50,633 nucleotides of DNA. Source: Lachnospiraceae bacterium. GTDB lineage: Bacteria; Bacillota; Clostridia; Lachnospirales; Lachnospiraceae. Each line of letters opens with the position of its first letter. Within the stretch, counting starts at the first letter, position 1. The position numbers and the translations under genes were made by a program. The stretch spans positions 1-50,633 of the forward strand of contig JAAWJI010000027.1 in the NCBI GenBank assembly GCA_022796795.1. The letters are read 5' to 3'. This document shows, in pieces, positions 33,290-40,978 of the stretch. The notes below the pieces were generated by a model that made no database searches, had not been told where the DNA came from, and saw only the letters and a program-made list of their open reading frames with translations.

Positions 33290-33979
33290 TTATGTCTCCG
33301 TCTTCTCTCTGATCTTCAGAATAGCCTCATATGCGGCCTCCTGCTCTGCTGCCTTCTTGGTCCGTCCCGTGCCGGTTCCCAGCTCCTGTTCTCCCATAAG
33401 GACGCAGACCGTAAAGCTCTTATTGTGGTCTGGTCCCTCTTCCTTTAAAAGCTTGTAATGAACCTCCTGTCCAAAATCCCCCTGTATTTTTTCCTGCAGG
33501 ATAGTCTTGCTATCATAAAAGAGCTGCTTGTGCTCTATATCATTCAGAATAAACCGGTGAATAAACTCTTTTGCACTAGCAAAACCACCATCCAGATACA
33601 TGGCCCCGATCAACGCCTCCATGGCGTCAGAAGTAACAGAAGGGCGCTGCCTGCCTCCTGTCATGTCCTCCCCCTTTCCCAGGCGGAGATATTTTCCAAG
33701 CTCCAGTTCCCTGGCGCACAAGGCCAGCGTCTGCTCGCACACAATGCTGGCCCTGGTCCTGGTGGCAGTTCCCTCCGGCATCTTTGGATAGGTCTGGTAC
33801 AAATACTCGCTGGTCACCAACTCCAGCACTGCATCCCCCAGGAATTCCAGCCGTTCATTATTCTCCAGACGGTCCATGTGGCGCTCATTGGTATAAGAGC
33901 TGTGCCGCAAGGCCTGCTCCAAATACGCCTCATTTTGAAAATGATACCCTATTTTCTGCTCCAACTGCTGCTTTTTCAC
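33290..33979 (-). CDS. rnc: ribonuclease III
   Basis: A dsRNA-specific endonuclease of 229 residues from the preferred start. It has the catalytic signature NERLEFLGDAVLELV, a second catalytic cluster (TSDAMEALIGAMYLDGG), and a C-terminal dsRNA-binding domain (HYKLLKEEGPDHNKSFTV; TKKAAEQEAAYEAI). It matures rRNA and processes mRNA. A GTG at 33979 has AGAGG six bases upstream and gives the usual N-terminus (KKQQLEQKIGYHF). An ATG at 34003 is in frame but lies right after a terminator-like hairpin and has a poor ribosome site. The start is therefore uncertain by eight codons. Confidence 0.93.
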   Translation of the reverse strand: MKKQQLEQKIGYHFQNEAYLEQALRHSSYTNERHMDRLENNERLEFLGDAVLELVTSEYLYQTYPKMPEGTATRTRASIVCEQTLALCARELELGKYLRLGKGEDMTGGRQRPSVTSDAMEALIGAMYLDGGFASAKEFIHRFILNDIEHKQLFYDSKTILQEKIQGDFGQEVHYKLLKEEGPDHNKSFTVCVLMGEQELGTGTGRTKKAAEQEAAYEAILKIREKTET

Positions 33980-34011
33980 ACTCTTCCTCTCTTTCCTGTC
34001 CATACCGAAAG

Positions 34012-34037
34012 AAAAGCCCCACATTTCGGGGGCTTTT
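34012..34037 (-). terminator. terminator-like hairpin between acpP and rnc
   Basis: On the minus strand AAAAGCCCCC (34037-34028) pairs with GGGGCTTTT (34020-34012) around GAAATGT, followed by CTTTCGG. It should stop or reduce transcription from acpP into rnc-smc-ftsY. Confidence 0.7.
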
Positions 34038-34051
34038 CCGTACATCCGCTG

Positions 34052-34282
34052 TCAGCCAATCGCGTTTTTAATCTGTTCCACCGCATCACCCACGGATACG
34101 ATCTTCTCTGCTTCCTCCTGGGGAATCTCAATGTCAAACTCGTCCTCAATTCCCGTAATAATCTGAAACACATCCAGAGAATCGGCTCCCAGATCGTCCA
34201 CAAAGGTGGTATTCATGGTAATCTCATCTTCATCTACATTCAGCACCTCTACAATAATACTCCGAAGTTTTTCAAATTCCAT
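34052..34282 (-). CDS. acpP: acyl carrier protein
   Basis: A 76-residue acidic four-helix protein with the phosphopantetheine attachment Ser in DDLGADSLDVFQI. It carries growing acyl chains for fatty acid synthesis. The ATG at 34282 gives the usual start MEFEKLRSIIVEVL; an ATG at 34294 lies directly against the AGAGG site and overlaps the plsX end, so it is less likely. It directly follows plsX, the common pairing. Confidence 0.96.
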   Translation of the reverse strand: MEFEKLRSIIVEVLNVDEDEITMNTTFVDDLGADSLDVFQIITGIEDEFDIEIPQEEAEKIVSVGDAVEQIKNAIG

Positions 34283-34286
34283 TTTC

Positions 34287-35300
34287 TTATCCATCCTCTC
34301 TTAGAATATTCTCTTTGATTTTATCATTGATATGCTGTTCCTGGAATGTGACACACTGGATAATGGAGTTTTTCACTTCCTTTGCTTTAGAACTGCCGTG
34401 TGTCTTCACCACAAGACCTTTCAAGCCCAACAGGGGCGCCCCGCCGTATTCGGAGGCATCAAAGGATTTGACTGTCTGCTTCAGAGCCGGCTTTACCAGC
34501 AGCGCGCCAAGCTTGCTGCGCAGGCTGGACATCATGCCGCCCTTTATCTTGTCGATGAGCACGGCTCCCACGCCCTCATACAGCTTGAGAATCACATTGC
34601 CCACAAAGGCCTCGCAAACAATCACATCCGCATATCCATGAGGAATATCCCGGGCTTCAATACTCCCGATAAAATTCAGGTCCCTGCACTCTTTTAAGAG
34701 GGGGAAGGTTTCCTTCACTAAAGCATTTCCCTTCTCCTCCTCCGCGCCAATATTGACAATAGCTACCCGTGGATTCTTAATCCCCACCACATGCTCCATA
34801 TAGATGGAACCCATTCTGGCAAACTGCACCAGATGGGATGGCCGGGCATCCACATTGGCCCCACAGTCAATCAGCAGGGATACACCCGTCTTGGTAGGAA
34901 TCAACGGCGCCAGAGGCGGACGCTCCACGCCTTTAATCCTTCCCACCAGGACCTGTCCTCCCACCAGAACAGCTCCAGAGCTTCCCGCTGAGACAAAGGC
35001 GTCTGCTTCCCCGTTTTTTACCAGCTTCATTCCCACCACAATTGAGGAATCCTTCTTGGAGCGGATGGCTGCCACCGGCGGCTCAGCCGTTTCAATGACC
35101 TGAGAGGCCTGCACAATCTCCAGCTGCTCCCCGGGAAAGGTATAGGGCTTCAGCTTTTCTTCCAAAAGCTCCTTTTGCCCAATCAGCAGCACCCGGATCT
35201 CCTTCCGGCTCAAGACGGCATCCACCGCACCCTTGACGATCTCATCCGGCGCATGGTCTCCTCCCATTGCATCCACTGCAACTCTGATATATTCCTGCAT
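34287..35300 (-). CDS. plsX: phosphate acyltransferase PlsX
   Basis: A 337-residue enzyme that makes acyl-phosphate from acyl-ACP for phospholipid synthesis. Typical blocks are VAVDAMGGDHAPDEIVKGA, FVSAGSSGAVLVGGQV, GVSLLIDCGANVDARPSHL and GLKGLVVKTHGSSKAKEV. The ATG at 35300 has GGAGGG upstream. The start is preceded by a 385-base gap with repeats and by the rpmF terminator, so a separate promoter is likely. Confidence 0.96.
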   Translation of the reverse strand: MQEYIRVAVDAMGGDHAPDEIVKGAVDAVLSRKEIRVLLIGQKELLEEKLKPYTFPGEQLEIVQASQVIETAEPPVAAIRSKKDSSIVVGMKLVKNGEADAFVSAGSSGAVLVGGQVLVGRIKGVERPPLAPLIPTKTGVSLLIDCGANVDARPSHLVQFARMGSIYMEHVVGIKNPRVAIVNIGAEEEKGNALVKETFPLLKECRDLNFIGSIEARDIPHGYADVIVCEAFVGNVILKLYEGVGAVLIDKIKGGMMSSLRSKLGALLVKPALKQTVKSFDASEYGGAPLLGLKGLVVKTHGSSKAKEVKNSIIQCVTFQEQHINDKIKENILREDG

Positions 35301-35401
35301 GGATCTTCCCTCCCTATTTCTATATCATCATACTAGATATTATTTGAGAAATCAACCGTATATTTGAACAAAATTAATGTTAGATTTTTTCTCCAAGATC
35401 T

Positions 35402-35441
35402 CCTCTCGCCGTCCGTTCAGCACGCGCCCATTCCCAGGGGC
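35402..35441 (-). repeat. dispersed intergenic repeat, copy 2 (40-base form)
   Basis: This 40-base segment is nearly identical to 35461-35500 (a few differences, clustered in the middle) and contains, on the minus strand, the core GGGCGCGTGCTGAACGGA shared with the copies near 25587 and 38510. Confidence 0.75.
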
Positions 35442-35460
35442 TCCCTCAGCCTGCGGACTG

Positions 35461-35500
35461 CCTCTCACCGTCCGCTTCGCACGCGCCCATTCCCAGGGGC
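35461..35500 (-). repeat. dispersed intergenic repeat, copy 3 (40-base form)
   Basis: A direct repeat of 35402-35441 at 59-base spacing. It has the same flanks, CCTCTC before and CCCAGGGGC after. Confidence 0.75.
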
Positions 35501-35635
35501 GCCTCCGGCGCTTTCTGGCTGCTCTCGCAGCTAACCCTGCTCATTAGCGGGCGCTCCCTCAGCCTGCGGAACGCCTGCCAAATTCGAGCAAGCTCGATTT
35601 GTCAGGTGCTCTGCAGACTGGCTGAACTGTGTAAA
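35501..35635. other. non-coding remainder of the plsX-rpmF gap
   Basis: No gene is visible. GCTCCCTCAGCCTGCGGA occurs twice, near 35440 and 35553, and an inverted repeat CAAATTCGAG-CAAG-CTCGATTTG lies at 35579-35601. The composition is more GC-rich than nearby spacers, suggesting a mosaic of small repeated elements. Confidence 0.6.
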
Positions 35636-35673
35636 TAAAAATCAAGGACCCGGCTTCTGCGCCAGATCCTTGA
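35636..35673 (-). terminator. terminator after rpmF
   Basis: On the minus strand TCAAGGA (35673-35667) pairs with TCCTTGA (35648-35642) around an 18-base loop, followed by TTTTTATT. Confidence 0.8.
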
Positions 35674-35685
35674 CCCTTTTTCAGA

Positions 35686-35865
35686 TTAATCCACAGAAAT
35701 AATCTCTTTTTTGTTGTAGCTTCCGCAGGACTTACAAACTCTATGGGGCATCATCAGGGCTCCGCACTTGCTGCACTTCACCAGATTCATGGCGCCCATT
35801 TTCCAGTTTGCTCTTCTCTTATCGCGTCTTCCCTTGGAAGATTTATTTTTGGGACAAATAGACAT
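35686..35865 (-). CDS. rpmF: ribosomal protein L32
   Basis: A 59-residue ribosomal protein. It starts MSICPKNKSSKGRRDKRRAN and carries the zinc ribbon CSKCGALMMPHRVCKSCG (two CXXC pairs). It belongs to the large ribosomal subunit. The ATG at 35865 follows GGAGGTG, three bases after the yceD stop, the widely conserved yceD-rpmF pair. Confidence 0.97.
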   Translation of the reverse strand: MSICPKNKSSKGRRDKRRANWKMGAMNLVKCSKCGALMMPHRVCKSCGSYNKKEIISVD

Positions 35866-35868
35866 CGG

Positions 35869-36444
35869 TCACACCTCCTCATTTACAGTATTAAAGATAT
35901 CGAGAATTGCTGCCATTCTTGGATCCAATTCAACTGTGTCACAGCCGCAGGGGCCATGGTTGAGATTTGCTCCACATTTCCGGCAGATCCCCTTACAGGA
36001 CTCGCTGCACAGAGTCTTCATGGGCCAATTCATCAACATCTCACTGTAGACCAGCTCGTCTACATCCAGGTTGTATCCAAAGATGAATTCCGTATCATCC
36101 GGAGAATCCTCCTGGGGATCTTCTCTCCCGGACGCCTGGCAATCCAAACCTGTCATCCCGTCTTCTCCGGCAGGCCGAACCAGCAGCTCTCTGTCAAAGG
36201 TAAGCTCCAGACGAGTCTTTACCTCCTCCAGACAGCGGTCGCAGGGAATCACAACGGTGAGCTCCGCCATGCCTTCCACACGCAGCCTGTCGTCTCCCAG
36301 ATTTGTCACAGTCAGCCGACAGGGACTCTTTTCCCTAAGGGGAAAGGTTCCCAGAGCAGAGACAAAGGCCTCCAGCTCCACAGGGGCTGTCCATTCCATT
36401 CTCTTTTGTTCACAGGATAAAACATCGGTTATGTTTATTTGCAT
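35869..36444 (-). CDS. yceD: YceD/DUF177 family protein
   Basis: A 191-residue protein of the YceD family, associated with 23S rRNA metabolism and almost always next to rpmF. Core blocks are VTNLGDDRLRVEGMAELTVV, PCDRCLEEVKTRLELTFDRE and the C-terminal CSESCKGICRKCGANLNHGP. The cysteines in the last two blocks could bind a metal. It starts 27 bases after a consensus promoter. Confidence 0.92.
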   Translation of the reverse strand: MQINITDVLSCEQKRMEWTAPVELEAFVSALGTFPLREKSPCRLTVTNLGDDRLRVEGMAELTVVIPCDRCLEEVKTRLELTFDRELLVRPAGEDGMTGLDCQASGREDPQEDSPDDTEFIFGYNLDVDELVYSEMLMNWPMKTLCSESCKGICRKCGANLNHGPCGCDTVELDPRMAAILDIFNTVNEEV

Positions 36445-36471
36445 AGTATTCTCCTAATGCACACTTGAACA

Positions 36472-36500
36472 TTATACATAGAGAACGTACCTTTGTCAAC
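36472..36500 (-). promoter_or_regulatory. consensus sigma-A promoter for yceD-rpmF
   Basis: On the minus strand TTGACA (36500-36495) and TATAAT (36477-36472) match the consensus perfectly, with a 17-base spacer. Confidence 0.92.
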
Positions 36501-36515
36501 TGCTTTTTTGCTTTT

Positions 36516-37709
36516 CTACTGAACCAAACGAAGGGTTTCTCTTGCGATTGCCAGCTCTTCGTTGGTGGGGTATACCATAACCTTCACCTTGGAATCCCTG
36601 GTGGAAATCATCTGCTTCTTTCCGCGGCAGTTGTTGGCTTCCTCGTCAATCTCCACACCCAGATATCCCAGATAGGAGCAGATTTCCTTGCGGGTCTTGG
36701 CATCATTTTCACCTACGCCTGCGGTAAAGGCAATGGCGTCCACGCCGTTCATGGCTGCCACGTAAGCGCCGATGTATTTCACCACCCGGTATACAAACAC
36801 ATCCAGAGCTGTCTTTGCCCGCTCGTTGCCTTCCTCGGCCGCCTTGCCCAGATCCCGGAAATCACTGGACACGCCGCTGATTCCCAGCACGCCGGACTTC
36901 TTGTTCAGGATGTTCAGAACCTCGTTTACATCCTTGCCTTCTTTATTGCAGATAAACTGCACCACAGCCGGATCCACGTCGCCGCTTCGCGTACCCATAG
37001 CCAAACCTTCCAGAGGGGTAAGTCCCATGGAGGTATCCACACACTTTCCTCCCACAGATGCGGAAATACTGGAACCATTGCCCAGATGACATACGATTAC
37101 CTTACCTTTTTCCGGATCCAGCTCAGCAAATTTCAGCACCTCGCCGGAGACAAAGAGATGGCTGGTTCCGTGGAAGCCATAGCGGCGCAGGCTGTATTTT
37201 TCCTGATACTCATAAGGAATGGCATAGGTGTAGGCCTTCTCCGGCATCTTCATACCGAATCCTGTATCCCATACGGCCACGTTGGGCGTGCCGGGCATTG
37301 CCTTCTCGCAGGCCTCGATTCCCATAAGGTTTGCCGGATTGTGCAGAGGTCCTAAGTCGAAGCACTCCCGAATCACCCGCTTTACATCCTCGTTCACAAC
37401 GATGGAATCACTGTAAATCGTTCCTCCGTGCAGTACCCGGTGTCCCACAGCCGCGATTTCGCTGGTATCCTTGATCACGCCGTACTGGGCATCCTGCAGA
37501 GCCTCCATGACCATCTCAATGGCTGTCACATGGGTGGGCATCTCCTTCTCCACCACATAGTCCTCCTTGCCGGCTGCTTTGTGGGTAAGCTTGGATCCCT
37601 CGATTCCGATGCGCTCGCAGAGTCCCTTTGCCACCACGGACTCGTTTTCCATGTCGATGAGCTGATACTTCAAAGAGGAACTTCCGCAGTTGATAACTAA
37701 AATTTTCAT
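36516..37709 (-). CDS. ackA: acetate kinase
   Basis: A 397-residue ASKHA-fold kinase: the start KILVINCGSSSLKYQLIDME, then RVLHGG, VWDTGFG, the block YGFHGTSHLFVSGEV, VCHLGNGSSISASVGGKCVD and AFTAGVGEND. It converts acetyl-phosphate and ADP to acetate and ATP, the main ATP-yielding step of fermentation. It lies 44 bases after pduL, so the two consecutive enzymes are co-expressed. Confidence 0.97.
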   Translation of the reverse strand: MKILVINCGSSSLKYQLIDMENESVVAKGLCERIGIEGSKLTHKAAGKEDYVVEKEMPTHVTAIEMVMEALQDAQYGVIKDTSEIAAVGHRVLHGGTIYSDSIVVNEDVKRVIRECFDLGPLHNPANLMGIEACEKAMPGTPNVAVWDTGFGMKMPEKAYTYAIPYEYQEKYSLRRYGFHGTSHLFVSGEVLKFAELDPEKGKVIVCHLGNGSSISASVGGKCVDTSMGLTPLEGLAMGTRSGDVDPAVVQFICNKEGKDVNEVLNILNKKSGVLGISGVSSDFRDLGKAAEEGNERAKTALDVFVYRVVKYIGAYVAAMNGVDAIAFTAGVGENDAKTRKEICSYLGYLGVEIDEEANNCRGKKQMISTRDSKVKVMVYPTNEELAIARETLRLVQ

Positions 37710-37753
37710 GGTATGTAATCTCCCTTATCTGATTATTCTTCACAGCAAAGCTG

Positions 37754-38323
37754 TTACTTTACGATCTCTCCGTACACCTCGCGGCCACAGCCTGCTGCGT
37801 TGGACTCGTCGGTGTCAATGTGCATAGCCAGAGCGAATTTGGGGCTTACGCGCACCACCACGTCTCCGAATACCAGGCTTCTCTCCGGAGTGGACACCTT
37901 TACGGAAACCACATCCTTGTCAGCAACGCCAAGCTTCTGCGCATCCTCGGGAGTGGCATGAATGTGTCTCTTTGCTGCGATTACGCCTTCCTTCAGCTCC
38001 ACCTCGCCGCAGGGACCTACAAGCTTGCATGCGCCGCTTCCCGCCACATCGCCGGACTCCCGGATGGGGGCTGCGATTCCGATGGAACGGGCGTCTGTCA
38101 GGGAAATCTCCACCTGGCTTGCAGGACGAACCGGTCCCAGAATCGACACGCCGGCCAGCTCCTTCTTGGGGCCTACCACGGTTACGCGCTCTTCACAGGC
38201 ATACTGTCCCGGCTGAGACAGATCCTTTTTCTTGGTCAGCTCATGTCCCTTGCCGAACAGAGTCTCCAGATCCTCCTGGGTCAGATGTACGTGACGTGCG
38301 GATGTTTCAACGATAAAATTCAT
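37754..38323 (-). CDS. pduL: PduL-type phosphate acyltransferase
   Basis: A 189-residue zinc enzyme with the paired His motifs ARHVHLTQEDLETLFGKGHE and AAKRHIHATPEDAQKLGV. PduL transfers an acyl group between CoA and phosphate; beside ackA it would act as the cell's phosphotransacetylase in place of Pta. No microcompartment genes are near, and it begins directly at the PduL core without an encapsulation tail. The ATG at 38323 follows AAAGGAG. Confidence 0.94.
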   Translation of the reverse strand: MNFIVETSARHVHLTQEDLETLFGKGHELTKKKDLSQPGQYACEERVTVVGPKKELAGVSILGPVRPASQVEISLTDARSIGIAAPIRESGDVAGSGACKLVGPCGEVELKEGVIAAKRHIHATPEDAQKLGVADKDVVSVKVSTPERSLVFGDVVVRVSPKFALAMHIDTDESNAAGCGREVYGEIVK

Positions 38324-38388
38324 GGTGCATATCTCCTTTTCTTCTTGGTATTTTATAATCGTAACGCCGCTTAAACGGCTTTACCTTC

Positions 38389-38417
38389 ATTTTAGGCCTT
38401 TGTCCCCAAATTTGCAA
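38389..38417 (-). promoter_or_regulatory. promoter of pduL-ackA
   Basis: On the minus strand TTGCAA (38417-38412) and TAAAAT (38394-38389) are 17 bases apart. A small GCCG/CGGC hairpin near 38366-38380 lies in the leader. Confidence 0.6.
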
Positions 38418-38509
38418 GTATCGGGATGTTCTTTTTATAGTACAACAGTTCAGACTGTGTTCTGAGGAAGCGCCAGAGGCACCTTTCCTTACAGGACACT
38501 GCGTAGTGC

Positions 38510-38533
38510 GAATGGACGCGGGTTGAACGGAAG
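38510..38533 (+). repeat. dispersed intergenic repeat, copy 4
   Basis: AATGGACGCGGGTTGAACGG within this interval matches the copy at 25587-25610 at all but two positions. It sits just beyond the stop of the lactonase gene. Confidence 0.75.
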
Positions 38534-38535
38534 TC

Positions 38536-39594
38536 CTACGCCTGGGGCAGCTCTGAGATCAGAACGCAGTTGGGCGTCTCAATGGGAATCGGCTGTCCCC
38601 ACATACTAAAATAAGCCTTCTCGTAGTTTACCTTGAATATGGTGATAGTATTGGTCTCATGATTCAGGGACAGAATATGCCGGTTGTCCGGAAAGAAGTC
38701 GATGGCCTTGGGATAGTCGCCGCTGACCGGCAGAATGCAAATCTTGGTGAGCAGGCCGGTTTCCTGGTCAACCCGGAAGATTCCCGCGCTGTTGTCTCCC
38801 GCATTGGTGCACAGCACCAGGCTGCCGTCTTTGGAAAAACGAAGGGCGCAGGCCGCGCTGGTAGCGGAATGGTATTCGTTCAGGGTGGGCATTTTCTGGA
38901 TCAGCTCAAACTCCGGCGTTTTCTTGCTGCCGTCATAGCTGTATACACTGATATAGTTTTTCAGCTCGCTGATCACATAGGCAAATTTCCCGCTGCGGCT
39001 GAATTTAATGATCCTAGGCGCGCTCTCCAGCTCACAGTGCAGCATATCCACCAGATGAATTTTTCCCGTTTCCGAATTAAACTTGTAGATTTTTACCTGG
39101 TCCACGCCTAAATCCACCGCGCAGAGAAACCGCCCGTCCGGTGTCAGATTTACGCAGTTTACGTGAGGCCGGAAATTCCGCTCCGCCACGCTTCCCAGTC
39201 CCTTGTGGAAGATGCCGTCTGTGATTTCTCCCACGGTTCCGTCCGGATGCAGGCGAAGTACCGATACACGGCCGTCATGCCAGCCTCCCACAAACAGATA
39301 TTTATCCTCCTGGTCCGTGGACAGATAGCAGCCCCGCATGCCGCCGATGGGCGCTGAATTCATGGGACGCAGATCCCCGTCCGGCTGAATCTCAAAAGAC
39401 TGCACTCCCTCATCGGAAATGGAGTACAGGTATTTTTCATTGTGGGACTTCTTAATATAGGAGGGATTGTTAATAGGAATCACCTTCCGCTCCTCCATGC
39501 GCCCCTGCTCTACATCCAGATCATAAATATGAATTCCCTTACTGTTTCCATGGGTATAGGTTCCCACATATGCCACATACTTTTTCTTGTCCAT
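38536..39594 (-). CDS. lactonase-family beta-propeller protein
   Basis: A 352-residue seven-bladed beta-propeller of the YbhE/6-phosphogluconolactonase-like family. It starts YVAYVGTYTHGNSKGIHIYD and has repeated strands ending in patterns such as DGRFLCAVDLGVDQVKIY and GKFAYVISELKNYISVY. Family members hydrolyse 6-phosphogluconolactone or related sugar lactones; others have unknown substrates. There is no signal peptide, so it is cytoplasmic. It has its own promoter. Confidence 0.88.
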   Translation of the reverse strand: MDKKKYVAYVGTYTHGNSKGIHIYDLDVEQGRMEERKVIPINNPSYIKKSHNEKYLYSISDEGVQSFEIQPDGDLRPMNSAPIGGMRGCYLSTDQEDKYLFVGGWHDGRVSVLRLHPDGTVGEITDGIFHKGLGSVAERNFRPHVNCVNLTPDGRFLCAVDLGVDQVKIYKFNSETGKIHLVDMLHCELESAPRIIKFSRSGKFAYVISELKNYISVYSYDGSKKTPEFELIQKMPTLNEYHSATSAACALRFSKDGSLVLCTNAGDNSAGIFRVDQETGLLTKICILPVSGDYPKAIDFFPDNRHILSLNHETNTITIFKVNYEKAYFSMWGQPIPIETPNCVLISELPQA

Positions 39595-39639
39595 CTGTTT
39601 TTCCTCACTAACCTTTACGCATATTTTGATCTACAACAC

Positions 39640-39667
39640 AGTATAGCATAATTTTTCCTATTTGTAA
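39640..39667 (-). promoter_or_regulatory. extended -10 promoter of the lactonase gene
   Basis: On the minus strand TGCTATACT (39648-39640) is an extended -10 element, with a weak -35 TTACAA (39667-39662) 16 bases upstream. Confidence 0.6.
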
Positions 39668-39700
39668 CCGGGTTTTTCAGAAAATCCCTCCGAAACTTCC

Positions 39701-40978
39701 TTATCTGTCAAAGAATCTTTCCATAGCGGTAAGGGTCCGCTCCAGATCCTCCTCCGTCATGGCTGCAGACAGGAACATGGCCTCAAACTGGGAGGGCGCC
39801 AGGTAAATGCCTGCCTCCAACATATGCCTAAAATAGGCTGCAAATTCTTTGGTATCCGAGGTCTTTGCCGATGCATAGTCCACCACCGGCTCTGTGGTGA
39901 AGAACAGACAGCCCAGGGATCCTACACGGTTCAGCTGATAGCCTCTGCCGCTTTTCTCTATGAGCTCCTGAATCCTGTCAAAGAACCATCTGCTCTTTTC
40001 ATTTAGCTTCTCATAAAAATCCTCTGTCTCCTGCAGAAGACCAAGCTGGGCCATGCCTGCCGCCATGGCCACCGGATTTCCGCTTAAGGTTCCGGCCTGG
40101 TATACAGGGCCTGTGGGCGCAATAAGCTCCATAACGTCTCTTCGGCCGCCGTAGGCGCCCACAGGCATGCCTCCGCCGATAATTTTCCCAAAAGTGGTCA
40201 GATCCGGCGTAACGCCGTAATATCCCTGGGCTCCGTCCCTTCCCAGACGAAAGCCTGTGATCACCTCGTCAAAAATCAGCAGAGCCCCGTTATCCGTGCA
40301 AAGCTTACGAAGCCGGGAGAGGAACCCTTCCGCCGGAGGCACCACGCCCATATTGGCGCCCACAGGCTCCAGGATCACCGCCCCGATTTCTCCCTTCCAG
40401 GCCTCAAACAGGGCTTCCACGCTTTGCATATCATTGTAGATAGCCGTCAGGGTATCCTGGCTGCAGCCTCCCGGAACTCCGGCGCTGTCCGGAACTCCGG
40501 CAGTCATTACCCCAGAGCCGGCCTTTACCAGCATGGCGTCGCTGTGTCCATGGTAGCAGCCGGCAAATTTTATGATTTTATCCCGCCCGGTAAAACCTCT
40601 GGCTGCCCGCACAGCGCTCATAACCGCCTCGGTACCGGAATTCACCATGCGCACCATTTCTATGGAAGGAACCATTTGGCAGATGAGCCGGGCCATGTCC
40701 ACCTCCGCCTCTGTGGCCGCCCCAAAGCTTAAGCCCTTCTCGCAGGCTTTCAGCACTGCCTCCCGGACCCTGGGATGATTATGCCCCAGAATCATGGGAC
40801 CCCAGGACCCCACAAAATCCACATAGGTGCGTCCGTCCACATCCGTCATATATGCGCCCTGGGCCTTTTCCATAAACCGGGGCACAGCCCCCACGGAACC
40901 AAAGGCGCGGACCGGGGAATTCACCCCGCCGGGAATACAGGTAAGCGCCTCCTGAAACAGCCGTTCTGATTTTGTCAT
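39701..40978 (-). CDS. hemL: glutamate-1-semialdehyde 2,1-aminomutase
   Basis: A 425-residue class-III aminotransferase-fold enzyme. It has IPGGVNSPVRAFGSVG at the N-terminus, RMVNSGTEAVMSAVRAARGF for cofactor binding, and PLP Lys in TTFGKIIGGGMPVGAYGG. It makes 5-aminolevulinate from glutamate-1-semialdehyde, the C5 route to tetrapyrroles. Its ATG overlaps the hemB stop (TAATG). Confidence 0.96.
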   Translation of the reverse strand: MTKSERLFQEALTCIPGGVNSPVRAFGSVGAVPRFMEKAQGAYMTDVDGRTYVDFVGSWGPMILGHNHPRVREAVLKACEKGLSFGAATEAEVDMARLICQMVPSIEMVRMVNSGTEAVMSAVRAARGFTGRDKIIKFAGCYHGHSDAMLVKAGSGVMTAGVPDSAGVPGGCSQDTLTAIYNDMQSVEALFEAWKGEIGAVILEPVGANMGVVPPAEGFLSRLRKLCTDNGALLIFDEVITGFRLGRDGAQGYYGVTPDLTTFGKIIGGGMPVGAYGGRRDVMELIAPTGPVYQAGTLSGNPVAMAAGMAQLGLLQETEDFYEKLNEKSRWFFDRIQELIEKSGRGYQLNRVGSLGCLFFTTEPVVDYASAKTSDTKEFAAYFRHMLEAGIYLAPSQFEAMFLSAAMTEEDLERTLTAMERFFDR

